DNA from: Xanthobacter dioxanivorans
Lineage (GTDB): Bacteria > Pseudomonadota > Alphaproteobacteria > Rhizobiales > Xanthobacteraceae
Direction of reading: 5' to 3'
Assembly (NCBI RefSeq): GCF_016807805.1
Contig: NZ_CP063362.1
Span: forward strand, 496,001 to 560,000
Length of the DNA stretch: 64,000 nucleotides
This document shows positions 37,341 to 45,272 of the stretch, piece after piece; within the stretch, counting starts at the first letter, position 1; the number at the start of each line of letters is the position of its first letter. Both the position numbers and the translations under genes were made by a program. Below the pieces are notes generated by a model, which was given only the letters and a program-made list of their open reading frames with translations, was not told where the DNA came from and did not search any database.

Positions 37341-37886
37341 ATGATCTATACGGTGGAATGCAGCTTTGCCGATCCGGGCAGCGAAGCGGAATGGAACGAC
37401 TTTTACAGCCTGGACAAGCTGCCAGCGCTCATTTCGGTGAGCGGCTTCCACACTTCGCAGCGTTTCAAGGCGCTGAGCGGTGGCTGCCCGGTCTATCTCG
37501 CCCTTCATTCGATAGACGGCCTCGATATTCTGACGGGCGAGGAATACCGCCTGAAGGGCGGCGGCAATTTCGCACGCTGGCAGCAGCACATCACCGACTG
37601 GCACCGGAACCTCTATGACGGTGTCGACCGAGCGCCGGCCATTGGTGAGGGCGAATATCTGGTGTTGAGTGCGGAAGGCCCCGAGCCTCTGATCCGGCTG
37701 GGCCTCACCCCATATGCGCTGCATGCGGTCGCTATGGAGAAATTTCCGGAATATCGCTGGCTCGCCACGGTAGAGCGCAGCAAGACGCCTGACATCGAGC
37801 ATCTACCGGAAGGTGTCCATGTCTATGCACCGATGACGGCGCAATTGACGAGTGACGGTGACGCTGCTGCTGGGAAGGCACGGTAG
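37341..37886 (+). CDS. Uncharacterised EthD-like / ferredoxin-like fold protein
   Basis: A 181-residue protein of two similar-sized halves. 'IYTVECSFADPGSEAEWNDF', 'KLPALISVSGFHTSQRFKAL' and 'HSIDGLDILTGEEY' are of the kind seen in dimeric alpha-beta-barrel (EthD-like, DABB) proteins, which degrade or bind small aromatic molecules. I do not recognise a characterised enzyme. It is the first gene of a trio (with 37893 and 38241), each separated by under 25 bases, and divergent from a LysR regulator. Function unknown; confidence is for the gene being real, with the fold tentative. Confidence 0.7.
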   Translation: MIYTVECSFADPGSEAEWNDFYSLDKLPALISVSGFHTSQRFKALSGGCPVYLALHSIDGLDILTGEEYRLKGGGNFARWQQHITDWHRNLYDGVDRAPAIGEGEYLVLSAEGPEPLIRLGLTPYALHAVAMEKFPEYRWLATVERSKTPDIEHLPEGVHVYAPMTAQLTSDGDAAAGKAR

Positions 37887-37892
37887 ATCCCG

Positions 37893-38219
37893 ATGCCGAA
37901 TGTCACGATCTTCATTCCCGCAGACAGGATGCCGCCGGATGAAGCCCTCGCAGACCTCACGGAGCAATGCACCGAACTCTGCACGGGCATTCTTCGAGCC
38001 GCATTGGAGAATGTGCATATCGTCTATGTTGCTGTCCGGCACGGCCGGGGGCACCCGGCCTTCGCGGAAATTCAATATCGCCTTGAACCATTTCGGACGC
38101 CGCCGGTCATGGAACGGTTCATGGAAGGGCTGGACGACACCATAAAGAGCAATATCGGCCTCACCGCGCGCATCCGCTGCTTTGGCCATGCAGCGTCGAG
38201 CATTCACGCGCGGAATTGA
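37893..38219 (+). CDS. Small protein, possibly tautomerase-superfamily
   Basis: A 108-residue protein starting 'MPNVTIFIPADRMPPDEALA', with a following helix 'LTEQCTELCTGILRAALENV' and 'HIVYVAVRHGRGHPAFAEIQ'. The beta-alpha-beta pattern with a Pro straight after the initiator Met recalls 4-oxalocrotonate tautomerase/MIF-like proteins, where Pro-1 is the catalytic base. The similarity is weak and not proof. It starts six bases after the previous stop and is followed 21 bases later by the metallo-hydrolase, so the three should be co-transcribed. Confidence 0.6.
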   Translation: MPNVTIFIPADRMPPDEALADLTEQCTELCTGILRAALENVHIVYVAVRHGRGHPAFAEIQYRLEPFRTPPVMERFMEGLDDTIKSNIGLTARIRCFGHAASSIHARN

Positions 38220-38240
38220 GCTGATGCCAGGAGAAAAACG

Positions 38241-39092
38241 ATGTCTATCCTTACATTTCCCACCCAAAAGATCGGCGATTTAACAATCACCGCCGTCAGC
38301 GATGGCTATCTCCACGCCAGTTTCGATTTCCTCGCGAATATCGACCCGGCCGACGCCTCTCGCATGCAGGAAAATGCGGGGATAAAGGATCACACCTCAA
38401 TCCATATCAACTGCTACCTTGTGCGCGGAGGCGGTCGCAGGGTCCTGATCGACACAGGAGCAGGTGGTTTCAAGCAGTGGGGCGGTCGATTGAAAACCAA
38501 TCTGCTGCTTGCTGGCATCCAGCCTTTCGAGATCGACGCGATCCTGTTGACCCATGCCCATCCAGATCATGTCGGGGGGCTGATGGACGCTTCAGGAGCG
38601 GCCGTCTTCCCGAACGCCGAGCTTGTCGCTCACCATCGGGAAGTCGCGTTCTGGCAGGATGACGGCAATCTGAGCCGCGCGCCCGAGCGCGCCCGTGGCA
38701 ACTTCCTTGTGGCGCGGCAGGCGTTCGACGGCTATCGCGACAGGCTGCGCACTTTTGAGGGCGGCAAGGTGCTGCCCGGCATCACAGCGATGCCGCTGCC
38801 GGGACATACCGCCGGACACACCGGCTACCGGCTCGAATCCGGCGGCCAGAATCTGCTGGTCTGGGGCGACATCGTTCATTTCCCCCAGATTCAGGTTCCA
38901 CGCCCGGAGGTGTCGATCGCGTTCGATCAGGATGCATATCTCGCCGCCGAGACACGAAAAAGGCTCCTGGATCTTGCCAGTTCGGAACGACTTCTGATCG
39001 CAGGGATGCATCTTGGTGAACTCGGTTTCGCTCAAGTCGAACGAAGAGGAGCAAGCTACCGCGTTGCTTACGAAATGGCCGCGCCGGATTGA
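38241..39092 (+). CDS. Metallo-beta-lactamase-fold hydrolase (lactonase-like)
   Basis: A 283-residue MBL-fold protein with metal motif 'LLTHAHPDHVGGLMD' (HxHxDH form, with second-site Asp/His), 'PLPGHTAGHTGYRLE' supplying a further His, and 'LLVWGDIVHFPQIQ' supplying the bridging Asp. Length and layout match the group of N-acyl-homoserine lactonases, methyl parathion hydrolase and dihydrocoumarin hydrolases. With two neighbouring small proteins it could open a lactone or ester ring in an unknown pathway. Substrate unassigned. The stop at 39090-39092 touches the HEPN remnant that follows. Confidence 0.87.
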   Translation: MSILTFPTQKIGDLTITAVSDGYLHASFDFLANIDPADASRMQENAGIKDHTSIHINCYLVRGGGRRVLIDTGAGGFKQWGGRLKTNLLLAGIQPFEIDAILLTHAHPDHVGGLMDASGAAVFPNAELVAHHREVAFWQDDGNLSRAPERARGNFLVARQAFDGYRDRLRTFEGGKVLPGITAMPLPGHTAGHTGYRLESGGQNLLVWGDIVHFPQIQVPRPEVSIAFDQDAYLAAETRKRLLDLASSERLLIAGMHLGELGFAQVERRGASYRVAYEMAAPD

Positions 39093-39465
39093 CGTTGCCT
39101 ATTCCCTGCTCGACAAGGTCGCCTTTCTCGTCGATCGCGACTGAGCCTTGGGCAAGGTGCCGGACAGGATTAGCGCCAAAAACGTGTGGATGGTCGAAAA
39201 CAAGGCGCGCCTGCTGCCACTGCGCGGTGTGTTTTGGTTATCGAAGCAACTGTTTGACGACCAACTTAAGCAGGTTACGGCGGCTGATGCTCGTGAACTG
39301 CACGTGTTCCGCAATGCACTTGGGCACACCTATCTGCGTGCGAGCGAAGGCTGGGCCAAGCCATTTATGCTCAATGGAAAGAATAACAATGGGTTCGGCA
39401 TCGCGATCGATAGCGATGAACTCGAAGCCAAGGCGATCCACGTCATGCACTATGCTACGCGATAA
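39091..39465 (+). pseudogene. LA2681-like HEPN protein fragment with in-frame stop
   Basis: The frame reads 'DVAYSLLDKVAFLVDRD', then a TGA at 39142 where family members have Trp, then 'ALGKVPDRISAKNVWMVENK', 'ARELHVFRNALGHTYLRAS' (an R-x4-H HEPN signature) and 'GIAIDSDELEAKAIHVMHYA'. This is the C-terminal half of an LA2681-like HEPN-domain protein, a family of predicted RNases found with defence and mobile-element genes. The N-terminal half is absent; it is fused directly to the end of the MBL gene. A truncated read-through product of about 105 residues from TTG 39148 is conceivable. Confidence 0.7.
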
Positions 39466-39896
39466 TTTGACGACGGATCATACCCGATAGAGCTTATCAT
39501 TATATTTTTCGCTGTAGTAATATTAAATGGGTGAGCCGAGCGGTCTCCTAGAGTGCGAGGAGTGCGAGGAGCTATAATGGCTAGCGCTGTCGTCGTTCGG
39601 GCGCTGATGATTTGCTGCAGCACGTCGGCACGAGCGTGAACCGATCGGCCAGCGACGTGGCACCAGCCGAGTCCGGCGCGCGTCAAAAAGATGAGCGACC
39701 TCTTTCGCGGCGGTCACTGCACATGCTGGCGCCTGCCCTTAGAAGAGGCTGGCGCAAATCGCGAGCATCTCACTTGCCAGTGCCGCCTTTCGGCGGGCAG
39801 TATGGCGAACCACCATTGTAGGTGACGCCTCTCGTTCACCCCTTCCAAAAATCGATTCCATTTGCGTTGGAGTGGATCAAATGCATATGAAGATTC
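39466..39896. other. Intergenic, AT-rich, probably degraded mobile DNA
   Basis: About 430 bases without a convincing gene. The left end (39480-39535) is strongly AT-rich with runs such as TTATCATTATATTTTTCGC, unlike the rest of the window. Short frames here have no recognisable family. It holds the promoter of the LysR gene at 39897, but clear boxes were not identified. Confidence 0.4.
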
Positions 39897-40793
39897 ATGG
39901 TTAATATCAGAAGTATAGAAATTTTCTACTGGGCGGCGAAGCTTAGTAGCTTTTCGCGTGCAGCGGATAAGCTGAACACCACGCAACCGACCGTGTCGCA
40001 GCGTATTTCTGCGCTTGAGGCGCAGTACGGACGGCAATTCATCAATCGCGCCACCAAGCCGATCTCGCTGACCCTCGACGGTCAGGCGCTTCTCCAGCAC
40101 GCGGAACTGATCCTCCGGCAGGTCGCCAACCTCGACCGGGATTTCGATGCTTCCCATCGAACCCGGCAGACGATCCGACTTGGGGTATCGGAAACCATTG
40201 TCCAGACGTGGCTCTCGCGCTTTCTGGAGGCCTCCCATCAGCGCTATCCCAATATTGACTTCGAGATTTCGGTGGACATCACCTCGTCCATGATGGCGGC
40301 GCTGCAGGATGGCGAGCTGGACATGGCCTTCATGCTGGGCCCGGCCACGATCGACGGAATGGCCTGCCATCACCTGATCAACTATCCGCTCCGTTTCTAC
40401 GCGGCGCCCGGCCTTATACCGAACAATACGCTGACGGTCGATCAGCTACGCCGCTTCCCGGTCCTCACCTACCCCCGCAATGCCTATCCCTACACACATC
40501 TGCGGGATCTGTTATTCAAGATCACGGAACAGCGCCCCCGTATCTTCACCAATGCCTCGCTCTCGACCATCGAGCGCATGGCCATCGACCGCATCGGAAT
40601 CGCCCTTGTGGCTCAAGGGGCTTTCTCGCCATCGCTGGAGCGCAAGGCGCTGGTAGCGCAGGACAGCGACATCGAGCTGCCTCCGCTGCGCTTCTTCGCC
40701 TTTTACCTGCTGGGGGTTGGCGCAGAGGTGCTGGAGGATCTCTCTGCCATCGCCGTAAAGGTTGCCGGAAACGCGGCAGTATCCATTTTTTGA
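39897..40793 (+). CDS. LysR-family transcriptional regulator
   Basis: A 298-residue LysR-type regulator: 'IRSIEIFYWAAKLSSFSRAA' and 'TQPTVSQRISALEAQYGRQF' form the DNA-binding part, followed by an inducer domain with 'IRLGVSETIVQTWLSRFLEA'. It precedes, on the same strand, the dehydratase, DUF4392, RidA and TRAP genes and is the obvious candidate regulator. The promoter for those genes overlaps its stop codon (40791-40793). Inducer unknown. Confidence 0.88.
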   Translation: MVNIRSIEIFYWAAKLSSFSRAADKLNTTQPTVSQRISALEAQYGRQFINRATKPISLTLDGQALLQHAELILRQVANLDRDFDASHRTRQTIRLGVSETIVQTWLSRFLEASHQRYPNIDFEISVDITSSMMAALQDGELDMAFMLGPATIDGMACHHLINYPLRFYAAPGLIPNNTLTVDQLRRFPVLTYPRNAYPYTHLRDLLFKITEQRPRIFTNASLSTIERMAIDRIGIALVAQGAFSPSLERKALVAQDSDIELPPLRFFAFYLLGVGAEVLEDLSAIAVKVAGNAAVSIF

Positions 40794-40818
40794 ATGCGCA
40801 AGCATACATTTATATAAT
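40790..40818 (+). promoter_or_regulatory. Sigma70-type promoter for the dehydratase/TRAP operon
   Basis: TTGAAT at 40790-40795, a 17-base spacer and TATAAT at 40813-40818. This is one of the best consensus matches in the window. It overlaps the end of the LysR gene and lies about 58 bases before the dehydratase start. Confidence 0.68.
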
Positions 40819-40875
40819 TTTACTCGAACTTCACACCGTCGTCACATGTCCGCATCCCGCGATGTGGAGATGACG

Positions 40876-41864
40876 ATGAGTGCCTATTTCGAGCCAGATG
40901 CGAGCCTGATCGCTGCGGCGCGCGAGCGGATTGCCCCCTACGCGGTGCACACGCCTCTGGTGGAGTCGCCGGCCCTGAACCGTCTTCTCGGAGCGAGGAT
41001 CCTCATTAAGCCGGAAACGCTGCAGAGAGCCGGCTCCTTCAAGTTTCGCGGCGCCCTCAACCGTGTGCTCCAGCTCAGCAAAGAGCAGCGCGCGGGCGGC
41101 GTAGTGGCGTGGTCGTCGGGTAACCACGGCTTGGCCCTGTCCTACGTGGCCAAGGAATTGGGCATCAAGGCGACCATCCTGATGCCGCAGGAAGCGCCCA
41201 AGGCTAAGATCGAGGGCGTGCGCGCCAATGGCGCCACGGTTCGTCTCTACGACAAGACAAAGGAGATCCGCGAAGAGATCGGCGCCAGGATCGCTGCCGA
41301 GACCGGAGCGGTGATCGTTCCTCCCTATGACGACCCCTATGTTATGACCGGGCAGGCGACGCTGGGCGCCGAATTCGCCGAACAGGCCGCACGCGCGGAC
41401 ATGCCTCTCGACGTGGCCCTGTTCGCCTGCTCGGGTGGGGGCTCGTCTCAGGCGCCGCCTGCGGTGTTCACAGCGTCTCGCCGGACACGCGGATCTTCAG
41501 CGTCGAACCCGAGGGTTTCGACGGTATGGCCCGCTCCCTCGCGGCGGCTGAGCGGGTCCGTGCACCCGCTGACGGAGCCTCCATTTGCGATGCTCTTCTG
41601 GTTCCCGTGCCGGGCGAACTGACTTTCCCCGTGTGCCAGCGCCATCTGGCCGGCGGTCTGTCTGTTTCCGATAAGGAGGTGAAAGCAGCACTGCGCTTCG
41701 CTTTCACCGACCTGAAGCTGGTGGTGGAGCCTGGCGGCGCCGCTCCTCTGGCAGCGCTACTCGCAGGCAAGCTCGATATGAAGGGCAAGACGGTCGGCAT
41801 TGTCCTGAGCGGCGCCAACACGGACCCCGACAAGTTCGCCACGTACATCACCGACGTGGCTTGA
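40876..41864 (+). pseudogene. Serine/threonine dehydratase-like gene broken by a one-base frameshift
   Basis: The first frame codes for a fold-type II PLP enzyme: 'HTPLVESPALNRLLGARILI', the PLP lysine in 'GSFKFRGALNR' (Lys56) and 'AWSSGNHGLALSYVAKELG'. In the Gly-rich phosphate loop after 'FACSGGG' the frame is lost at a run of five G (41437-41441); one more G restores 'LVSGAACGVHSVSPDTRIFS' and 'VEPEGFDGMARSLAAAERV' through to the stop at 41864. Start at 40876 has GGAG six bases upstream. As written only a 5' fragment of about 230 residues would form. Either a real knock-out or a homopolymer sequencing error. First gene of the TRAP operon. Confidence 0.8.
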
Positions 41865-41869
41865 GGCAT

Positions 41870-42943
41870 ATGGCAATGCTTGATTACGAAAGTGGCAAAG
41901 GCCGACTGGTTGCTCAGGTCATCGAGGATTTCATGACCGTGGACCTCACCGGCGTCGGGCTGATAGCCGGACTGTACCAGGCCCTTCAGGAGCGTCAGCC
42001 AGGGCCGGCCTGCATGCGGGCGGCGGAGCTGATCTGCGCGCGGGTGCGCGCCCAGGGCGGACCCGTCGTCATCGCCACCGGATTTCCCGAAGGAGCCGGC
42101 GTGCCCGAAACCGATGGGCCGGTCGGCGCCGCCCTTCTGGCACGCGCTCTGTTCCTGGGTCTCGGCATCGAGACTGTCATTCTGACCGATGAGAATTGGG
42201 TCGGCATGATGGAGGGAACCTGCCGCGGTGCCGGCCTCGCCCCACTGCCCTTTCCTGACGATGGGGTCATCCATCCGCTGGCCTTCATCCGTCCCGTCTA
42301 CATCCGCGGCACGCCCAAGGACGAGGCCGGCTGCAAGGCCGTCACGGACGCCCTGCTCGACGTGACAAAGCCCTCTCTGGTCATCGCGATCGAGCGGCCG
42401 GGCGCCAATGACAACGGGCTGTATCACGGGCTCGGCGGGCGCCCCCTCGATGGCATGGTGGCGGATTACGACCAGTTCTTCCGGCGTGCCAAGGCCGAGG
42501 GCGTGCCCTTCGTTGCCATTGGCGACGGCGGCAACGAACTGGGCATGGGCGTGGTCGCCGAGAAGCTCAAGACTTTCTCCCCCAAGGCGAAGGATTGTGG
42601 CACGCCCGGCCGGGGTGGCGTCGCCGCGGCAACGGCGGCCGATCTCCTCATCGTCTCCAACGTCTCCAATTGGGGCGCCACCGGCCTGATCGCGGCCCTC
42701 TCGGCCTATCTCGGCAAACCCTCCGTCTTTCATGACGGTGCCCTGGAACGGCGCTGTATCGAGCAGTGCGTGTCCTTCGGCGGCGTGGACGGCATGTTCA
42801 TGGGACCGGAGCCTGCGGTAGACGGCATCTCCGCCGCCGAATGGGAAGGACTCGTCACCACCCTGCGCAACACGCTGGAACGCCTCGCCGGCCGGGTCGT
42901 CGGCTGGAAGGGCGACGGCGGGGACTGGAGGCAACTGAAATGA
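41870..42943 (+). CDS. DUF4392 / D-glutamate cyclase-like protein
   Basis: A 357-residue protein resembling the catalytic C-terminal domain of mammalian D-glutamate cyclase (DUF4392). Conserved pieces: 'VVIATGFPEGAGVPETDGPV', 'LALAFIRP'-type segment 'HPLAFIRPVYIRGTPKDEAG', 'VIAIERPGANDNGLYHGLG' and 'FVAIGDGGNELGMGVVAEK'. The eukaryotic enzyme converts D-glutamate into 5-oxo-D-proline. Bacterial homologues are poorly studied. It begins five bases after the dehydratase and overlaps the RidA start by four bases, so these are coupled. The likely role is handling a D-amino or cyclic amino acid, but this is inference. Confidence 0.83.
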   Translation: MAMLDYESGKGRLVAQVIEDFMTVDLTGVGLIAGLYQALQERQPGPACMRAAELICARVRAQGGPVVIATGFPEGAGVPETDGPVGAALLARALFLGLGIETVILTDENWVGMMEGTCRGAGLAPLPFPDDGVIHPLAFIRPVYIRGTPKDEAGCKAVTDALLDVTKPSLVIAIERPGANDNGLYHGLGGRPLDGMVADYDQFFRRAKAEGVPFVAIGDGGNELGMGVVAEKLKTFSPKAKDCGTPGRGGVAAATAADLLIVSNVSNWGATGLIAALSAYLGKPSVFHDGALERRCIEQCVSFGGVDGMFMGPEPAVDGISAAEWEGLVTTLRNTLERLAGRVVGWKGDGGDWRQLK

Positions 42944-43419
42944 CGGAGACGCTCGTGGGAAACGTGGGCCGAAGGATGGCGGAACTCGGCTACACATTGC
43001 CCCCCGTGAATCCACCCCAGGGCAACTATCTGCCCTATCAACGCAGCGGCAATCTGGTCTTCGTGGCGGGACAAGGTCCACGCCTCATGGGGCAGTTGGT
43101 CTATCAGGGGGTCCTCGGCGGAGATCTCGGGCTCGATGAAGGACGCAAGGCAGCACAGCTTTGTGCTCTCAACATTCTCGCACAGCTTCGGCATGCCTGC
43201 GGCGGAGACCTTGATCGTGTCGTCCGCATGATCCGGGTCGCGGGACTGGTCCGCTGCGTGGCGGATTTTGGCGATCAGGCCAAGGTGCTGAACGCGGCAT
43301 CGGACCTCCTTTGCGAGGTGCTGGGGGCCGCTGGCCCCCATGCGCGGATCGCTTCCGGCACCCACTCCCTGCCCTCGGGGATGGCGGTGGAGATCGAGGC
43401 AATCGCTGAGATCGCGTGA
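42940..43419 (+). CDS. RidA family protein (long type, paralogue of 15412-15879)
   Basis: A 159-residue RidA/YjgF-fold protein: 'LPYQRSGNLVFVAGQGPRLM', 'KAAQLCALNILAQLRHACGG' and 'HARIASGTHSLPSGMAVEIE', keeping the substrate-binding Arg. It closely follows the layout of the RidA in the TetR cluster and both differ from classical RidA by a 15-20-residue N-terminal extension. It begins at an ATGA overlap with DUF4392. Pairing with a PLP dehydratase is meaningful because such enzymes release enamine/imine intermediates that RidA hydrolyses to keto acids. Confidence 0.89.
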   Translation: MTETLVGNVGRRMAELGYTLPPVNPPQGNYLPYQRSGNLVFVAGQGPRLMGQLVYQGVLGGDLGLDEGRKAAQLCALNILAQLRHACGGDLDRVVRMIRVAGLVRCVADFGDQAKVLNAASDLLCEVLGAAGPHARIASGTHSLPSGMAVEIEAIAEIA

Positions 43420-43511
43420 CTGGCCCGGCTCTCGCCAGCGCCCAGCCCGGGGCGGCTCTGACCCGACCCGGGCCTAAAAAAGAAACTGAAACCTGACAGA
43501 GGAGTCCTTTG

Positions 43512-44573
43512 ATGAAACGTTTGCTTTCCGGCGTGCTCGCACACTCGGTTCTGCTCGCCTCGCTGCTTTCTACGCCCGTCGTGGCGCAGGAGTTGAAACC
43601 CGATCACTTCAAAGTTGTCGGCATAGCCTCGACCATTCCGGTGGCGATCTATGATGAAAAGCCTTTCTGGACCACGACGCTGCCTGCGGACTCCAAAGGC
43701 AAGCTGACCGCAGACCTCACGCCCATCGAGCAGATGGGGCTCGACGACCAGTCCTTGTTGCGACTGATGAAACTGGGCGTGATGGATTTCGCCGGCATGG
43801 ACATCACCAAGATGGCCGGCGACGATCCGCGTTTCGAGGCGTGTGACCTGGCCGGCGCACTCCCCGATATGAAGAAGGCACGTGCGGCCTGCTCCGCCTA
43901 TCGCGACGTGCTCGACCGCCGGATGGAGGCCAGCTGGAACACCAAACTCCTGGCCATCGGCGCCAGCACGCCCCAGGTCCTCTGGTGCCGCGACGAGGTT
44001 AAGTCGATCGAAGACCTGAAGGGCAAGAAGATCCGCGTTTTCAACAATACGCTGCGCGATTTCGTGACCGGCCTTGGCGCGACGTCGGTATCCATTGCCT
44101 TCTCGGAAGTGGTGCCCGCGCTGAGCAATGGCGTGGTCGATTGCGCGGTAACGGGCTCGCTGTCCGGCAACACCGCCGGCTGGCCGGAAGTGACCAAGTC
44201 CGTCTTCATGCTGCCGTTGGGCTGGAGCTTCAACGTGGTGACGGTCAACAAGAAGCGCTGGGACGCGCTGCCGCCCGAGACCAAGGCGTTCCTGACCAAG
44301 GAATTCGCGGCATACGAAGACAAGATGTGGGAGACGCTCGCCCAGAGCATTGATCAGGCCGCCATCTGCAGCACCGGAAAGCCGGGATGCAAGCTCGGCA
44401 AGCCGACCAAGGTCACGCTGGTTGAACCCTCCGAGGCGGACATGAAGCGGGCCAGCGAGATCGTGGCGAAGACCGTGCTGCCCGGTTGGGCCAAGCGGTG
44501 CGGCGCGGCCTGTGTCGCGGAATGGAACGACCGGATCGGGACTATAGCCGGCGTGAAGATGTCCGCGAACTAA
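43512..44573 (+). CDS. dctP: TRAP transporter solute-binding protein (DctP family)
   Basis: A 353-residue periplasmic receptor with a Sec signal peptide 'KRLLSGVLAHSVLLASLLST' cleaved near 'VVAQ' (about residue 25). TRAP hallmarks include 'GLDDQSLLRLMKLGVMDFAG', 'LKGKKIRVFNNTLRDFVTGL' (the Arg binding a carboxylate) and 'VVDCAVTGSLSGNTAGW'. Four cysteines near the C-terminus ('AICSTGKPGCK' and 'RCGAACVAEWND') probably form disulfides, an uncommon detail. The ligand is likely a carboxylate, perhaps an amino acid, given the neighbours. The ATG at 43512 follows AGAGGAG. Confidence 0.88.
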   Translation: MKRLLSGVLAHSVLLASLLSTPVVAQELKPDHFKVVGIASTIPVAIYDEKPFWTTTLPADSKGKLTADLTPIEQMGLDDQSLLRLMKLGVMDFAGMDITKMAGDDPRFEACDLAGALPDMKKARAACSAYRDVLDRRMEASWNTKLLAIGASTPQVLWCRDEVKSIEDLKGKKIRVFNNTLRDFVTGLGATSVSIAFSEVVPALSNGVVDCAVTGSLSGNTAGWPEVTKSVFMLPLGWSFNVVTVNKKRWDALPPETKAFLTKEFAAYEDKMWETLAQSIDQAAICSTGKPGCKLGKPTKVTLVEPSEADMKRASEIVAKTVLPGWAKRCGAACVAEWNDRIGTIAGVKMSAN

Positions 44574-44681
44574 CCTTCTGCCCCATGCTCGGCTTCGGCG
44601 GGCATGGGGCAGATCGTATGCGGTTCTTATGTTTCCTTCTGCGGAATTCCTGCCGTCTTGCACGGCGAAGGAGGGCTTGCA

Positions 44682-45272
44682 ATGTTGCGCCTGCTTGACT
44701 TAACCCGCGCCGTCGCAAGGAGCGGCCTGTGGCTCGGCGGCTGTGTCATCGCCGCGACCGCGCTGCTTGTTTCCTGCGATATCCTGCTGCGTGCGCTCTT
44801 CAACCATGCCATCGACGGGACGGACGAGTTGGCCCGCTTCGCCCTCGCGGTCTCTACGACATGGGCGCTGGCCGGTGCGCTGCTCGATCGGGCCCATATC
44901 AGGGTCGACACCGCCTATGGCTATTTTCCGGGCGCCGTGCGCCTTCTGCTCGATCTGACGGCGCTATCGGCCTTCTTCCTCGTCTTCGCCCTGATCTTCT
45001 ATTACGGCCTCGAAATGGTTGCGCAGTCGTGGTTCAGCGAGGCGCGTTCGACATCCGCTCTTCAGGTTCCCATGGTCATTCCCCAGACCATCTGGCTGGT
45101 GGGCCTCGCCATGTTCCTCGCCACGGACATCGTGCTGATGATTGCGGCCCTCAGCCTAATCGCCAGCGGCCGAAGCGCCGAGGCGGCCCCCCTCATCAGC
45201 ATGAAGAGCGCGGACGAGGAAGTCCATGAGGAACTGGAGGGCGCAACGCCCCAGCTGAGGACCGGCGCATGA
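44682..45272 (+). CDS. dctQ: TRAP transporter small permease (DctQ family)
   Basis: A 196-residue protein with four transmembrane helices, starting 'MLRLLDLTRAVARSGLWLGG', with the DctQ-type 'LLRALFNHAIDGTDELARFA' segment. The ATG at 44682 has an AAGGAGG site seven bases upstream; an earlier in-frame ATG at 44604 adds 26 residues without homology. It ends with an ATGA overlap into the large permease. It forms the membrane complex with DctM. Confidence 0.86.
   Translation: MLRLLDLTRAVARSGLWLGGCVIAATALLVSCDILLRALFNHAIDGTDELARFALAVSTTWALAGALLDRAHIRVDTAYGYFPGAVRLLLDLTALSAFFLVFALIFYYGLEMVAQSWFSEARSTSALQVPMVIPQTIWLVGLAMFLATDIVLMIAALSLIASGRSAEAAPLISMKSADEEVHEELEGATPQLRTGA

Noticed and set aside
41437..41441. 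Programmed ribosomal frameshift in the dehydratase
   Set aside because: No slippery heptamer with downstream stem-loop or Shine-Dalgarno-type stimulator could be made out; a simple indel is more likely.
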